A stretch of 64,000 bases of DNA. It comes from Diplosphaera chodatii. Taxonomy: Eukaryota; Chlorophyta; Trebouxiophyceae; Prasiolales; Stichococcaceae. The stretch is from positions 1 through 64,000 of the forward strand of contig JAALGY010000039.1 of NCBI GenBank assembly GCA_032358165.1, given 5' to 3'. Positions 1 to 13,374 of the stretch are shown piece by piece; position 1 is the first letter of the stretch; each line of letters starts with the position of its first letter. Below the pieces are notes generated by a model. It saw only the letters and a list, made by a program, of their open reading frames with translations, had not been told where the DNA came from and did no database searches. Both the position numbers and the translations under genes were made by a program.

Positions 1-83
1 CTTGCATGGCCTGGATGTGATATATCAATATACAACTGTTCAAAAAGGCGCTGCCCTGCTGGCTTTGGCTGTCATGCTGCCGG

Positions 84-3000
84 TCACTCCATCTCGCCAC
101 GGTCCAGCATCTGCTCTATCTCCTCCAGCGACTGGCCCTTGGTCTCGGGCACCGTCAGGTAGATGGACACCAGCGCCACCAGGCTGACGGCGCCGAACAG
201 CGAGTAGGCGCCCCCCGCGCCCAGGCTGTCTTGCACCGACGGCAGCACCAGGCTCACCTGCGGCAGCGCAGCACCGCATCAGTGCCAAGATCAGTCACGC
301 AACCGCAGCCCTGTTTGAGGGACCAAAACAAGCATGTCCAGATGCTTATGCACCCACTTGAGTTTGTGACCAAATACCATACGACAGTATCGGTGCACAA
401 CAGTTCAGCCGCAAAATAGCATGAGCAGCGCACCCCAAAGTTGGAGCCAAAGTTGACCAGTGTCGCAACCGCTGTGGCCTGGCCCCTCACTGACAGAGGG
501 AAGATCTCTCCTACGATCAGCCTGCAGACGAGAACAATGCCATGATGTGCAGTCATCACATACCAAATCCTCGGTTCTGGACACCAGCAATGCAACAGAG
601 CAGGTGACGCAGGTGGAGAACCCAGACAAAGGTCACCCCGCTCACCAGCTGATAGGCCCAAAGCTGATCTGCGTGCCCAGCATAGTGCAGCCCATCAGCC
701 TTTGTCGCATGACACATTGCAGCTGCTGCAGTTGCAGGGTCTGGCAAGCATTGGCACGGCATGCTTACCTGATATGCGCCCACATACAGCAGCAGCGCTG
801 CTGCAGCGACGGTGGGCGGCAGGTCGGCAAACTTTTGTGTGGCGAGGCCCGCCAGTGCTGCCGCCATCGCTGCGACGCCGCCCAGCAGCAGCGGCCGCCG
901 ACCCGCCCTGTCTACCAGGACCACAGTGACGCCTGCAAAAAAGCAAGAGAACACAGCTGCTCAAGACATGCATGGCTGCTGTTTAGAGAGGCTGGCGCTG
1001 TTGCAGTCATGTCGTCACCAGCATTGCATTGCGTACCTGAGAAGGGGCATGTCACGACCAGGCAACAGCCTTAGAACCATATGTGTGGTGCTGGCAGGTG
1101 AGTGTGTGTGTGCAGCTGGGGTGTGCACCTGTTATGGCGAGCTTGAAGAGGCCCAGAAGGACTGACACGCCCTCAGCATCCTTGCCGGCTGCGAAGCCGG
1201 CGTCTGCCAGGATGTTACTGGCGTAGTACAGCACACTGGGCTGCCCTGCAATGCAGCGCCGACGCTGATCAGCAGATATTGCAAAAACACCATGGTGCAG
1301 TTCACCGTGCAGCAGAGTGCGAGGAGTTGCACCTGTAATCTGCTGATACAGCATCAGCGATGAGCCGATGAACAGCGGCCGCAGGTTGCGCCCGCCAAAC
1401 AGAGCCTGGAAGCCTGCAGAGTAGCCAGCCCTTTGTGGCATACCTGTTGCAGGTAAACTGTACAATATCACTCCCATTGAGCATCTGCAGACAGAGGCGT
1501 CACGCAGGGACAGTTGCGCACCGCCAGAGCCCTGCTGCGAGGCGACGCTGGCCTCGATGTTGGAGATCTCGCGCTCAATGACGGCCGGGTTGGTGCCGTA
1601 CCGGCCCCGCGCACGCGTGAGCGCTGTCACCGCCTCCTCCCGCCGCTTGTTCTTCAGCAGCAGCCAGCGCGGCGACTCCATGAGCCACAGCTGCAGCAGG
1701 GCACGCCAAACAGCTGCGTCATAGGCAAGCTTCTGATCTGCTCCACGCTCGTGCGGATCAGCTGCAAGGTGTGCATTGGGTGCCATGTTGGGCAGCAGAC
1801 TGTGGCAATGGCCACAGGCAGCTGCAGCCCATCACGAGCAGGATTGCGCACCATGCCCGCGCCAAGACCGATGGCTGGGAAGATTGCTGCGCCGAAAATG
1901 GTGCGCCAGCCGCCCACCTGCAGGTCACCAGGGAAGCCATGGGAACGGGCAAGGCAGCGTTCTGTACTTGCACATAGTGCTTCTGACGACACACAGCGTG
2001 CATGGAGGCAGCATGCAGGTGCGCGCCTGCTCGGCGGTGAGGTAGCCCAGGCTGTAGCCGCTGAGGACGCCCACGCAGATGAGCGCCTCCTTCAGGCTGA
2101 TCAGCAGGCCCCGCACGCTGCTGGGCACCTGCGCAGTCAGTGAATGTGTTGTTCTGGCATGACACTCTTGGCAGGAGCATGTCAGCCCGCAGCATCGCGA
2201 TGAGGAGGTTCGTGCTGCCATCCTGCTGCAGGGTCTCATCCATATGGATGACAACAAGCGCACTGAGGAAAAGACGGCACCGTCTCAGAGATGTAGGCGG
2301 GCGCGGCGTGCATGCCGAAGCCGATGGCCAGGCCGTACAGCACGCGCCCCAGCACCAGCGTCTCATAGTTAGGCGCGCCCCACGCCGTCACCGCGCCAGC
2401 GCCTGCACCATGTCTGGTGGAGTCGGAACATGATACAGCTGTAATTTGTCATCGCAGCCATGCTTGCCATGATCCTGAGAGTGCCACAGCAGGCCCAGGG
2501 TGCTTTAGCTGGCGCCATCTGTTTGTATCACAAGCCTTGGGCAAAGTGCAAGGTGCAGGCCGCACCGTAGAGCACCGAGGCCAGCAGCAGCTCGCCGCGC
2601 CGCCCCAGACGGTCGCCGAAGGCAAAGGCGCCGCCGGAGCCCGCCAGCGCGCCCAGCAGGCTGGACGACACCACCGTGCCGCTCTGGAAGGAGCTCAGGT
2701 TGTACCTGGTGATGCGTCCAGCACGGGCGTCAGCTGCACATGCCGGCAGGGTGACGGGTGCGATGCGTCAGAGTGCTGTGAGCCGTGCAGATGATCAAGT
2801 TGCACAAGGTCTTCACATGACGATCGTCATATGACATTGTGTCTGCAGCACCTCAACTGCTTCTGGTGATCACCGGCAGACCTCACAGTCGCACCAGTCG
2901 GTGCCGGACAGCTCGGGGGAGGTGATCGAGGGCAGCGCGCCCGAGGTGGCGCCGATGTCGTAGCCGAACAGGGCGCCGCCCAGCGCGGAGAACAGGAAGA

Positions 3001-3427
3001 TGGGGCCCACGATGCCCCAGTCCACCAGCTCCTTTTTGCCGCCGCTGCCTGCCTGCTATTGTGTGATCACAGACCGCTCCAAATGTGGCGCTTCCGCAGG
3101 TTTGAATCATTCCTAGCATGAGCGATTAGCGTGAGATGCGGTGCATGGATTGAGGTGTTGTCGACAGGTGCTCAAAAGCACCTGCTCCTGCTGTGGCGGC
3201 TTCTCAGTCTCCGTGGCACGGCAGGCGGTGCTGCGAGCAGCATGCCTGCGCGGCTGCAAGAGTCCTGCTGCCTGCGAGCCGCCGTCTAGAGATAGAGCGT
3301 GCATCAGGTTGTTTCGACAGGCTGATCTCCTGGGCTGGGCTGTGGCCAGGATACATCTGGTCCTGCACACAGCAGCATTGCGCAGCAGCGGTGGTGTGCA
3401 TGCACAGCTGTGAAATGACGCTGCCAT
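84..3427 (-). CDS. Plastid-type sugar/H+ symporter (MFS sugar porter), about 10 exons
   Basis: Probable proton-coupled monosaccharide carrier of the plastid envelope. The reading order on the minus strand matches the plant D-xylose-proton symporter-like 3 (chloroplastic) group. Exon 1 (3182-3427, donor GTGCTT) starts MAASFHSCACTPPLLRNAAV, a Ser/Ala/Arg-rich, acid-poor stretch like a transit peptide. Later exons carry FSALGGALFGYDIGATSGA (TM1, about 2920-3010), FGDRLGRRGELLLASVLYG (about 2570-2640), GRVLYGLAIGFGMHAAPAYI, VPSSVRGLLISLKEAL, MESPRWLLLK (usual PESPRW with P to M), LYQQITG plus GQPSVLYYASN, DRAGRRPLLLGG, GEIFPLSVRGQ and finally VPETKGQSLEEIEQML, with the stop at 84-86. All sugar-porter signatures are therefore present. 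Exon limits other than the first are approximate. The substrate (glucose, xylose or other) cannot be read from sequence. It is divergent from the PARN gene and shares about 0.8 kb of upstream DNA with it. Confidence 0.85.
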
Positions 3428-4218
3428 ATCGCAGCGAAGCCTACAGCATCACAAAACGCTATCTGCGGTCAGCTGCGGTGCCTGCACCCGATGAAGCGAG
3501 ATCCTGATCGCAGGTGCTGAGAAGGTGTGAGCACACTGCACAAATGATCTGGCGCAGACCGATAAGTGCGTCGCAACCCGCCCCGACACGCCAAGATCCG
3601 TTCAGCTGAGGGTTTGCCGACTTCTGGACTGAGCAGAATAACGGCAATGCCAGTGGCGGCAACCTTGCGTGCCACGTCCAGTGCAGATGGTCCACGTTGG
3701 CATACCCTGTCAAACAGACTGCAGTCTGCAGTTGCAGCGCAAGTTTGCACCCTTGCAAAATGTGCACGTCTCGCAAGAGCAGACAAACCTGATCGCGGTG
3801 GCAATATCGCCAGCTGCAGACGCCGTTGTGGCACATATAGCGCATGCAGATGCTCACTCGCTTTGGCCACAGCCGCTTGGTGCACTTGCTTGCCACCCGC
3901 ACGGCGCTCATCAGGAGGCCAAACTGTGCGCTCAGCGACCCACACGTCCGGCATCGCCTGCGCACAGAGAGCACCTGCGTCGCACCGGCACCGCAGCGGT
4001 TTGCTGCAAGCGCTGCGGCGCCGCTCCTGCGCAACACACGCCTCAACGGGGACAGGTCGCAGGTTCAGGGCTGCAGAGCGTCCGCCGCAACCTCCATGGA
4101 GGTATGTAGCAGTCATGTGCTGTGCATCTGCTGGACGCGTCACCTTTCGACACATGCAAGGGTGACATGCATGCCGAAGATCTGCCGGCGGCGCCAGTGG
4201 GCACAAAGGCATGCGATC
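3428..4218. promoter_or_regulatory. Shared upstream region of two divergent genes
   Basis: This stretch lies between the first transporter exon and the first secure PARN exon. Several GC-rich open frames cross it on both strands, but none has a recognisable domain. It probably holds both promoters, and perhaps a short 5-prime PARN exon coding for a targeting peptide (the plant enzyme has an N-terminal extension before its VTRSNF motif). I see no clear TATA box. Confidence 0.35.
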
Positions 4219-7200
4219 ATGTCCAGCATCCAGATGCAACTGGCGACTGCGCAGGTGACACGTCACAACTTTGATGAGGTGCTGCCGGCGGTGCGGGCGG
4301 CGCTCGCGGGCTGCCACTTCTTTGCCATCGACTGCGAGATGACTGGGCTGCACGTCCGCGACCAGCGCTTCAGCTTCCACGCTGACATACAAGATCAGTA
4401 CACACAGGTACTATTCCTGTGTGGACAGACAGCAACATGCCTGTGCAAGTTGTGCAGTGCACAGAAGAGTGGCACAGAAGGAAGGCCCTGGACCATCAAC
4501 CAGTGCGATCAGAACCAGAGGCGCGACTGGTTACATTCTGATTGCTTCATCACGCACAGATGGTGGAGTCGGCGCAGAACTTCCAGCTCACGCAGGTCGG
4601 GGTGTCAGCATTTCAGTGGGAGGAGGAGAGCAGCCAGTATGTCGCGCGCACCTTCAACTTCTGGATCTTCCCCCGCCCCGCTGACGGCCTTGACCCTCGC
4701 TTCCTGTCCCAGGTGGGTGCCAGGGCAGACCTGTTGCAAGCTGTTGCTCGAAGCATTGCGTGTGCTGCCGCAGGGGCCTCCTGCTGGCCTGACAAATACG
4801 TACACCCCTTGACGCAGGCGGGCAGCATTGAATTCTTGGCGAGCCAGGGCTTTGACTTCAACAAATGGGTGAGGTTGGGTGCCCCCTGATCAGAGCACTC
4901 CATGCCTCCCTGTGCTTGAAGATTTGCAAAGAGATGTGGCATGTCACCAGCATCATCAGACACGCTGGCAGCATCTCCAAGACCAGGTGCATCAGCATTT
5001 TGCTATTCTCAGCTGTGCTGGGTTGATCTGCAACTCTTCATGTGATCAATGGTATGCCGTTGCTGGTCAGGTGCATGATGGCGTTGGGTACCTGCCGGCA
5101 GCGGTGCGCGATGTGCGCCTGACGGCAGCCCGCGCACGACGGGAGGGCGTCAGCATGGCCGCTGACGGCATCGTCCGCGACGCCATCGCGCTCGTGAAGC
5201 AGCCCGACATCGACTTCACTGCGCGCCTCGCATCTGACGTCGACGCCTGGCTGCAGGTCGGTGGGTTTCAGGCCATGGATGTTCTGTTGTCTCCTTTGTT
5301 TGTCAGTGGCCAACTCTTGAATGCCGGCAGTTCGAATAGCCCTGCAGCTTGTGACCCTTTGGGAAGATCCCCACAACCTCGTCGTTGGTGACCTTTACAG
5401 GGCAAAGAGCAGACGCTGCAGCTCGAGGCTGTGAATGGCTACTACCGGCGGCTGCAGTACCAGTACCTGGGCAGCCGAGGCAGCCCCGGAGCGGCTGGCT
5501 TTGTAGTCGAGGTACTCAGATCTTGATGCAAATTGCTGCTGACCACCACATGCCGCCCTTGGCCCAGTACCTGGCCAGCGACGCCAAACAAAGGCCCTGC
5601 AGCCATAGCGCGGATAAAACGCTCGCTGCTGATGACTGGATTGCCATGCAGCGGCTGGCCAACGGGCGGCAGGCAATGCTGCAGCTGAGGCGGCAGACGG
5701 CGGCGCAGGCGGCGGAGTGGCAGGACGGGCAGCTGCAGCAGCGGGAAGCCGAGATCCATGCAGCTGCAGGTGCTTGTTGCTGTTTGCTGAAGACGCAGGT
5801 GGTGCCTGGCGCTGTTATGGCGGTGTTTGCGCAAGTGCCGAGATCATCCCAAGTCATGATCTGCTCCAAGACAGCAAACTGCTCTGCTCCTTTGGCCGCA
5901 GGCTTCACGACAGTGCTGCAGGCGATGCGGGACAGCGGGGCGCCGGCGGTGGGGCACAACTTGGCGCTGGACCTGGCGTACATCCTACAGGCCTTCGCGG
6001 GGCCGCTGCCGCCGGCGTGGCAGGACTACAAGGCGCTGGCCGCCGCCTGGTTCCCCGGCTGCATCTACGACACCAAGCGCCTGGCGGGGCAGCTGCCGCA
6101 GGTGTGCAGAGTTTTGACTGTGTAAGGTGTGCAAGCCAGTCCGTGGCACACCAATCGAGAACCCTGGCAACCATGCAACGTCTGGCAGCGCAGTATCAAG
6201 TGACCCATGAGGCATGCTGCCTTTGCAGGTGTTTGCAGGCCAGACGTCGCTGGGCGAGGTGTACGACATTGTCAACGGCCGGGAGCTGGAGGCGCGCATC
6301 GCAGAGCGGCAGCAGCCCGTCAGCCTGGCGGCTGCGGGCATCTCGCGGGAGGCGCTGCCGCGGGTGCGGCATGCCGACGGCTTTGTGCGGTACCAGGTGA
6401 CTGCGGCAGCGGGTTTAGCCTGCAGACACATAGCTGATTTGCCACGGTGCATCGTGGGCACCCAGCAGCATCGAGCATGTTTGAGAGGCTTCGTGTTGAC
6501 TGCATGATCAGCATCCACAGGGCGTCTCAGCTGATGGCACCCTTGCAGGGCGAGGAAGCCGACAGCTTTGCGCACGAGGCCGGCTATGACGCATACATGA
6601 CGGCGGCAGCCTTCTCCGCGCTGCTGCGCCTGCTGCAGCTGCAGCAAGACCGGGACGGCGGCGGCAGCCAGATGAGCACAGATGCACAGCAGCAGCAGCA
6701 GCCCAGCCTCGAGGTGGCGCGGGAGTATGTGGGCCAGATCAACCTCGTGCGGTAAGTCAGGAGCACTGCCTTGTCATCTCCTGGCAGCATGCGAGGTCTT
6801 CAGACGACTGCTGCAGACACTTGTGCTGAGGCGCATCTGCACGTCACGCAGGACTGACATCCCATACGCAGCGCTGTCCGGGGAGGACCCGCAGCTCGAC
6901 AGGCCGCACGTGTTCCACATCGCCGGCCTGCCGCCCGGCAGCCGTCACAGCGACATCTCCACAGCATTCGCGCTGGCAGGTGTGTGTATATAGATGCACT
7001 GCTCTGGTTGTGGAGTCCAGTATCAGCCCAGTCTGATGCGGCTGAGCTTGTGTTGGTGTTGTGCAGGGATTGGGCGGATCCAGTCGGTGATGCTGGACGC
7101 TGCTGGCACGACGGCCGCAGTGGCGGTGCAGGATCCCGAGTCGGTGGACCGAGTCGTTGCCGCGCTTGCAGACTGGGGCCCGCAGGTGGGCGCCCTTGTC

Positions 7201-7504
7201 GGCTGTCGTACACTTGCACAAAGGGCAGATTGCAGCTTTTATCTTCAGAAGCACAGCGCAGTGGGCTGACCTGCACCCGTTCGCTGTGCAGATCACGCCC
7301 TTTGCAGAGTGGGCGCAGCAGCGCAGAGCAGGCGGCGACGTCGGCATGATGGACAGCAGGTCGGCTGCGGCCCCCAGCGCTGCTGAAGCGCGTCTGGGTG
7401 ACGGGCACGCACCCATCAAGCGCAGGCGGCTCAATGCTGCAGGCACAGCTGCAGCTGAGCCCGCCAAGCCTCTGCGACAACGCACGTCATGCGCGATCCA
7501 GTGA
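4219..7504 (+). CDS. PARN: Poly(A)-specific ribonuclease PARN
   Basis: 3-prime exoribonuclease of the DEDDh/CAF1 family that shortens mRNA poly(A) tails and trims small-RNA 3-prime ends. All five key positions are visible. D4330-4332 and E4336-4338 lie in FAIDCEMTGL. The third acidic residue is in VGHNLALDL (D at 5970-5972). H (6573-6575) and the last D (6588-6590) lie in HEAGYDAYMT. Other PARN hallmarks are VTRHNF at the start, FLASQGFDFNK (about 4840-4870), GFTTVLQAM and YDTKRLAGQLP. Exons around 6855-7180 (HVFHIAGLPPGSR, then GIGRIQSVMLDAAG) fit the RRM-like domain PARN carries after the nuclease. The tail (IKRRRLN, about 7420) is basic and could be nuclear-targeting. About ten exons; stop at 7502-7504. 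The start is uncertain: either ATG 4219, or an upstream exon spliced at the CGCAG before VTRHNF (4255). Confidence 0.87.
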
Positions 7505-8063
7505 CGGAGAGCTGTGACAAACATTGACGCTGTTGTGTGCGTTCTCAAAACCGAGTACCATGTGAAGTTGGCGAAGCACTCTGCTATGCTTCATCGATCT
7601 CAGCAGGATGCTTTCTACGCTGTATCGGGGTAGGCACGGTAAAACACAGCATTGCTCATGCCGCATGCATGCTCAAGAAATCCAGCAGCAGCCACTACTT
7701 GATGGGATCAGCGCGATCGATGCCCCGACCAGCGTGAACACCGCTATACAGCATGCAGATCATACTCGGCAGCCCGCACTGCCGCGCCACATCTGCCAGT
7801 AAATGTTGCACTGTAGCATGTCAGACACTGTCAGACAGCCCCAGAAGATGCAGTACATCTGCCATTCTGCAATTCGCATGCGGATCCGCAGAAACTCGAT
7901 TAGCACAAAGGATTGACCCTGTCGAAGCAGCTTTTGAGCGGGCTACTGGCAGGTCTGCTCGTCAGGCTGCGACCCCCTCTCTGGCCTGTGCAGCGCACGC
8001 AGCGGCCAAGCACGGCAGCACCCACACAAAGCAAACAAAGACGGTGGTTGCCGCCTGGACCCG
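7505..8063. promoter_or_regulatory. Spacer and upstream region of U-box gene A
   Basis: No coding exon recognised between the PARN stop and the first exon of gene A. The only notable element is the palindromic GTCAGAC pair at 7818-7837, listed separately. Confidence 0.5.
7818..7837 (+). promoter_or_regulatory. Paired GTCAGAC motif upstream of U-box gene A
   Basis: ATGTCAGACACT followed directly by GTCAGAC, about 228 bp before the gene A start codon. Almost the same sequence, in the matching orientation, lies upstream of paralogues B (52653-52673) and C (59286-59309). A bound factor or shared 5-prime UTR element is inferred, not shown. Confidence 0.5.
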
Positions 8064-11000
8064 ATGGAGATTGACAGCGTGCTGGTAGCCATTGCTAGTG
8101 AGCTGGGATCGTCGCCGCTGACACCGAGCGGTGTGCTGCATGCGATGCGGCGCATGGTTGGGAGGTGTGTGGACTGTTGCTGATCTCCGCCCCTTGACTT
8201 GAGACATCTGGGCTGCGTGCAGCAACACACCAGCGTGGCCTGACAACCATCAGATGCATATAGATCTATGTATGCTGCTCGCAGGGTCGCGGCCGAACCA
8301 CTAGAGCAGCTTTGCGGTCAGGTCCATTGCCTCGTGCGCTTTATGGACACGCCGGACGTGGAGCTGGCGGCCGGGTATGCAGCTGCGCTCACGCTCTGCA
8401 TCCAAGACGCCGCCGCGGTACGCTGCTGTGTATCGCCCCAGGCTGCAGTGACTGCCGCTGCAAGCTCAGCAGACCACCCAGCGCATGCTGACTTGCACAG
8501 GCGCAATGGCCTTGAGCTCCAAGATCCACGGGAGGTCAAGTCCCCTGGACGGCTTGCAAGCGGGACACGACGCCCTTTGAGCTGCACCTCACGCTGCTAT
8601 AAAACGCTGGGCCGCCCCCTTCGCAGGACTCGGACCTCGAAGAACCGCTCCCTCATGTGTTGTCGGCGATGCGCGGTGCCGAGGAGCACCTGGGCAGCGC
8701 ACTTCGGCAGCCGGGCATGATGGCTGCGACGGCGGCTTTGGACGCTGACGCCGTGCCCGCCCTCTGCATTCTGGTGCTGGCCAGCAGCGAAGCGTGCCGG
8801 ACAGAGGCTCCTGGGGAGGCGAGCAATGCCCACCTGCTGCTGCAGCCGGCAACCATGGAGTGCCTCAGGTGCGTGCAGGGATTGTCTTTGGTTGGCGAAG
8901 TGGTGGTCGAGACGAGCCATACTTGCAGCCTATAAGGCAGTCTACCGCTGACCCGCCATGCACGTGACGTATAAAGGCCTGTGCAACAGTCGTAGCAATG
9001 CCTGGCTGTACTCATTGAGGTATGATAAGCAGGTGCTGATCGTAGGCTGGTGGCCCGTGGCGGTGCTGCCCCGCTGCTGTCACAGGACCTGTCAGCGGTG
9101 TATGCCCTGGAGCTCGCGGAGTCGTGCTGCAGGGCCGGCGACCTTCACGACGAGGCGCCCCTGCTGCAGGTGCTGCACAACTGCAGCGCAGCTCTGCTTT
9201 CTGACGTCCTGGCACGTGCAACAGAACTGAGCCCGGCCGCAGATGCCAGCACGGCGGCCGCTGCACACGCAGTGGCCGGCCCGTCAGCAGCAGCAGCAGT
9301 GTACTGCGGTGGTGGCGGGCACCCTGCGGCGGCAGCGCCACAGCAGCCATCAGGCAGGGGTGGTCATGCAGATGACGTGCAGCTGAGTGAGCAGCTGTCA
9401 GCACAGCAGCCCGCAGCTGACAATGCAGAACAGCAGCTGCAGCCGGTGTGGCATTCTGCTTGGGCGCCCCCTGTGATGTGCGCTTTGGAGGTGCGCCGCA
9501 CGTGCTGTTGGCGGCACGGTGACGCTGACTCTGCACATGCGCCAGCTGCTCTACTGGTCGGCAGCTGTGCATGGTCGCGAGCAAACGCAAATGTCGCATC
9601 CAACGCACCAAGCAGCTCTAAGATACGCTCGTTCTGGCGACCAGACGCTGGCGACGCTGCACCAGCGGCCGAGGCGCGGGACCGGCGGCGCCCTGCCTGC
9701 GCCACAGCAGCCGTGCACAGAGGTGTCGCCGGCCTCGGTCGTCGCCTACACGGCCGGCATGGAGGCGCTGCTGGCGCATGAGGCGGCGCTGCAGCGGGGC
9801 CCGGTCACCGGCAGGTGCCCCACGAGCGCCCGGCGTCTCTCAAAACAGCCGACAAACACCTGTGCACACTGCTGTCACCCGTCAAAAACTGTGGCTTTGT
9901 TCCCTCTGCCATGGGTTCGCATGCTCCAGGGACAACACCCTGCCTTCTTCATGCTGCCAATGCTTGGCAGCCCAGCACCTTGAGCGCAAATTGTTCTGAC
10001 GTGCATCAGGATGCAGCACCACGAGGGGGTGTACTGTACCACTGCCTCTCACATCCGTGTGATCTCCCTGCAGCCACAAGGCGCTCACAGCTATACTGAA
10101 GCCGTTCCGCACCGGGGAGTCTGCAGCAGCTGCACAGCAGGCGCTGTTCAGCGGCCTCATGGATGCCCTGGAAGCCGCGCTGAACCAGCTGCCGGCAGAG
10201 AAGGGCAGCGCCCTGCCGACTGCAGCGCAGGTGTAGTATGTTGTGTCCAGTACTGCATCCGAGGCTCGCACTGTGACCAGATGCAGCGAGACCTGCTTTG
10301 CCAAGACCGGCCTGCTGTTCCATCTTTGACCTACAGTGCCCGTGTATGCGCTGGCCAGGCGGCGGCGCTGAGCAGGCTGGCGACGCTGGCTCGGTTTGCA
10401 GTAGAGATCGGCGAGAAGCGCGACTGGCCCGTGAAGCACACGGCGTCCGTTGGGCACAAGTGGGCAGCGACGCTGGCAGCCGTGGCGACAGCTGCGGCGT
10501 TCTGGGCGTGCCAGGAGTCCGACAGCATCGCAGGCAGCGGCATAGGCGTAAGCGGCAGCGCTGGCAGCGGCGGTGAAGCCGATCGTGGCGGTGCGAAGCA
10601 GACAGCGCAGCAGCAGGAGCGGCGGCAGCGGCACGGCTACATGCAGCAGGCAGCGAGCTACTCGGGCAAAGCGCTGCAGCTGCTGCTGCCTCCTGCAGCT
10701 ACCTCGAGCGTGGATGCCCTGGAGCAGGAGCCGGTGCCCAGCCTGCTGACAGCCCTGGCGAAAGCGAGCGGCATCTCGCCGGCGTCCATGGCGCAGTATG
10801 TGCAGGTGCTCGCACATGACCCGCAGCCTTACTGTAAAACCATATGTCCATCTGGCATGGGCTCCGTCCATTCAGCTGCCTCATGCAGCACTGCACCTCA
10901 ATTGCTGCAAACGCCTGGCTCTGTGCAGTCTCAACCGAGTGCATCAGTGGCAAAAGTGCCCCGTGCTCGGTTGCAGGCTCGTGCGGAGGAGGTGGAGGAC

Positions 11001-13358
11001 AGCGATGCGGAAACCGAGCTGTCGATACGGGGTGAGTGCATGCGCGACCTGAAGGCAGCTGCCGCTGTGCTGGAGGCGGCCGTCGTGACGGTGGCGGCAG
11101 CAGCCGAGAAGCGAGCGCGGCGGCAGCCGTCCGACCACTTGGTCGCCGTGTGCTGCACGGCAGTCCGCGCTCTGCTGGGTGCGCTGGTGTGGCTCCCTGA
11201 ATGCTTCAACCCACATGTGCAGCTTGCCAATGTGCACAGTGCACCGTTCTCACCGGCAATCACAGACCCACTGCACCGGCGCCTGTGCTGAAAGATGCTT
11301 TCTGCCATATCCTGAGCTTGTTCCCGCCACACAACCTGCAGGGTTAACGACACTGCAGATCCATAGCCTGCGCTACTTTGCGCACGCGACGCCAGGGCTT
11401 GCCGAAGAGTTCAGGCAGGCGCTTCAGGTGAGGCATACTGCTATGCTGATCACGTCGGAGCTCATTGTCATGAGCAGGCCCAACGATCCCCTCGTGAGCA
11501 GGACCACAGTCAGCTTGTGAGCTGCACTGGCTCTGGCAAATCGCTGGCGGGGCTGTCTCAAGCCTGTGAATGCGGGATAGATCTGGCGTCAGTATATGCA
11601 CCCATGTCACAAGCAAGTGATGTATACTGTCGTGACGGTTCAGTGACTTTGCTCCGCAGCGCCGTGCGGAGCTGGCCAACAGGCTGGTGCGCGCCCGCGG
11701 CCCCTCTGCAGCCGCGCAGTTGGGTGCCGCCACAATCAGCTACGTGCTGCGGCTTGCAATCCAGCTGTGCGCCAGACGGTGCACATCACATATCTTGTTT
11801 CACTGCCTGCGCATGCTGACCCGCACTTGAATGGCTTCTATGCTTCGTTGTAGTCCCCAAGGTTGGCTGTGTGTAGAGTGTGAAATTACAGATGGCTGCC
11901 ATGACTTGGAGGGCTGCAAGCATTGTCCTTGATTCATCACACAGGCCCTTGCCAGCGCCAGCGCTGCAGCCGCTCCTTGCAGCCCTGCGAGCAGCGGCGA
12001 CGCTGCTCCGGCCTGCCAGCGGTCCGACTCAAATGCAGGCAGTCTGCCAGACGTCCTGGCAGCAGGACGATCTATCGTCGTGGTACGACTACATCATGAC
12101 CATTGCCGAGGTGACGTCGTGCTGGCACAGGACGCCACACCTCATCCCTGCGCTTGAGACTGCTGATTTGGTCAGAAACAAACTCACACCATGTTGGTCT
12201 AGTTGCTGTGGTAGGCGTTGGATCTGCTGTCTGCAAAGTTGTCTTGGCCCAAAGCTGTGGCATTCCAAGGTACCAGCTCTCAACCCAGCTGTGCGGTCCT
12301 CTGTTGCTGACAGGAGCTGCTGAAGGAGGAGTCGCCAAGGCGGCAAGCGTTGTTGCTGAAGGGACTGCGTGAAGTCAAAGAGGCCTTGCAGGCCGCAGCA
12401 TCGGCAGCCGAATGTGCTGCGTCAGCTGACGCCAGCAGCGGCGCAGACCTGGGACAGAAGCAGGCTACCGCTGACGCCGCCATGCAGGATCTCCTGGTGA
12501 GGGGCCTGCTGTTGCCTGCTGTGCTGCAAGTAACTTTCTCCGGCTTCGGCTCATGTTGCTGCACGCATGAGCACCACCTCGAAAGCAAGCGCTGGTGGCG
12601 TTTCTGCAGCGGGCATGCTGCAGTGGGGTACGCTTCCCACTACTGTTGTGAGGTCGCTCGCCACGTCTGCCTGGCAAAGGCTGCCCAGATCGTGCGCACT
12701 GCAGGCGGCTGAAGAGGGGGGGACAGCAGCGGCAGCGGCGCCCAGCAAGGCGGCCGAGAAGCGCGCCCGCAAGAAAGCCGCCGCCAGGGCCGCAGCGGCT
12801 GCAGCAGCTGCTGCTCTGCCCCTGTCCGCTGCCGAAGGGCCGTCTGAGCATGGCCAGGATGACGTCACTGCAGCGCACGCTGCATCCGGCGATACAGCGG
12901 CCAGACTGCAGCGCATGAGCCTGGCAGATGGTGCAGCAGTGCAGGCAGACCCCTCGGCAGGCAGCACAACGAAGAGGGACAGCAGCGCAGCGGCAGCAGG
13001 CATGGTGCGGGAGGCACAGCAGCAGCCGCAGCCGTGGATGCTGTGCCCGATCACTCAGGTCTGTGTTCTAAAACCGTGTATGCTGGATAGTTGGTCGGAC
13101 TTACACAGCGACATCACTGATTGAGCAAGCAGTCCAGCCTAGCCACCAGCAGCTGGCAAGCCGCTCTGTGCACTTCTACAGGAAGTGATGGTGCGCCCGA
13201 CGCTGTGCGTTGGGGACGGCCACAGCTATGAACAGGCGGCGATCTCGCAGTGGCTGCGGGCCCACACCACCTCCCCTGTCACGGGGCAGCAGCTGGCGAC
13301 GGCAGACCTGCTGCCCAACCATGCCCTGCGGCAGATCATCGAGGCTTCAGGTCATTGA
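8064..13358 (+). CDS. U-box gene A: long helical protein with C-terminal U-box, 14 exons
   Basis: Probable E3 ubiquitin ligase. Exons with good junctions: 8064-8164, 8285-8417, 8627-8868, 9046-9490, one near 9600-9820, 10074-10230, 10359-10805, 10977-11178, 11359-11427, 11660 to about 11770, 11945-12170, 12314-12496, 12705-13058 and 13182-13358. The product is about 1000 residues. Most of it is Ala/Leu-rich helix (LLAHEAALQRG, QQALFSGLMDALEAAL, LLKGLREVKEALQAAA), perhaps ARM/HEAT-like, but I could not place individual repeats. Exon 13 has AAEEGGTAAAAAPSKAAEKR, a basic Ala tract, then WMLCPITQ. The last exon completes the U-box: EVMVRPTLCVGDGHSYEQAA, ISQWLRAHTTSPVTG, LLPNHALRQII. The intron splits the U-box after CPITQ, as in paralogues B and C. 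Start chosen at MEIDSVLVAIASEL. Substrate and partners unknown. Confidence 0.85.
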
Positions 13359-13374
13359 TTTGCCGCTTGATCCT

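Noticed and set aside
3469..4392. 307-codon minus-strand open frame
   Set aside because: It overlaps the PARN catalytic exon on the opposite strand, and the composition is typical of a GC-rich shadow.
10011..11291. 426-codon plus-strand open frame
   Set aside because: It runs through three introns of U-box gene A, and the real exons (10074-10230, 10359-10805, 10977-11178) explain its conserved parts.
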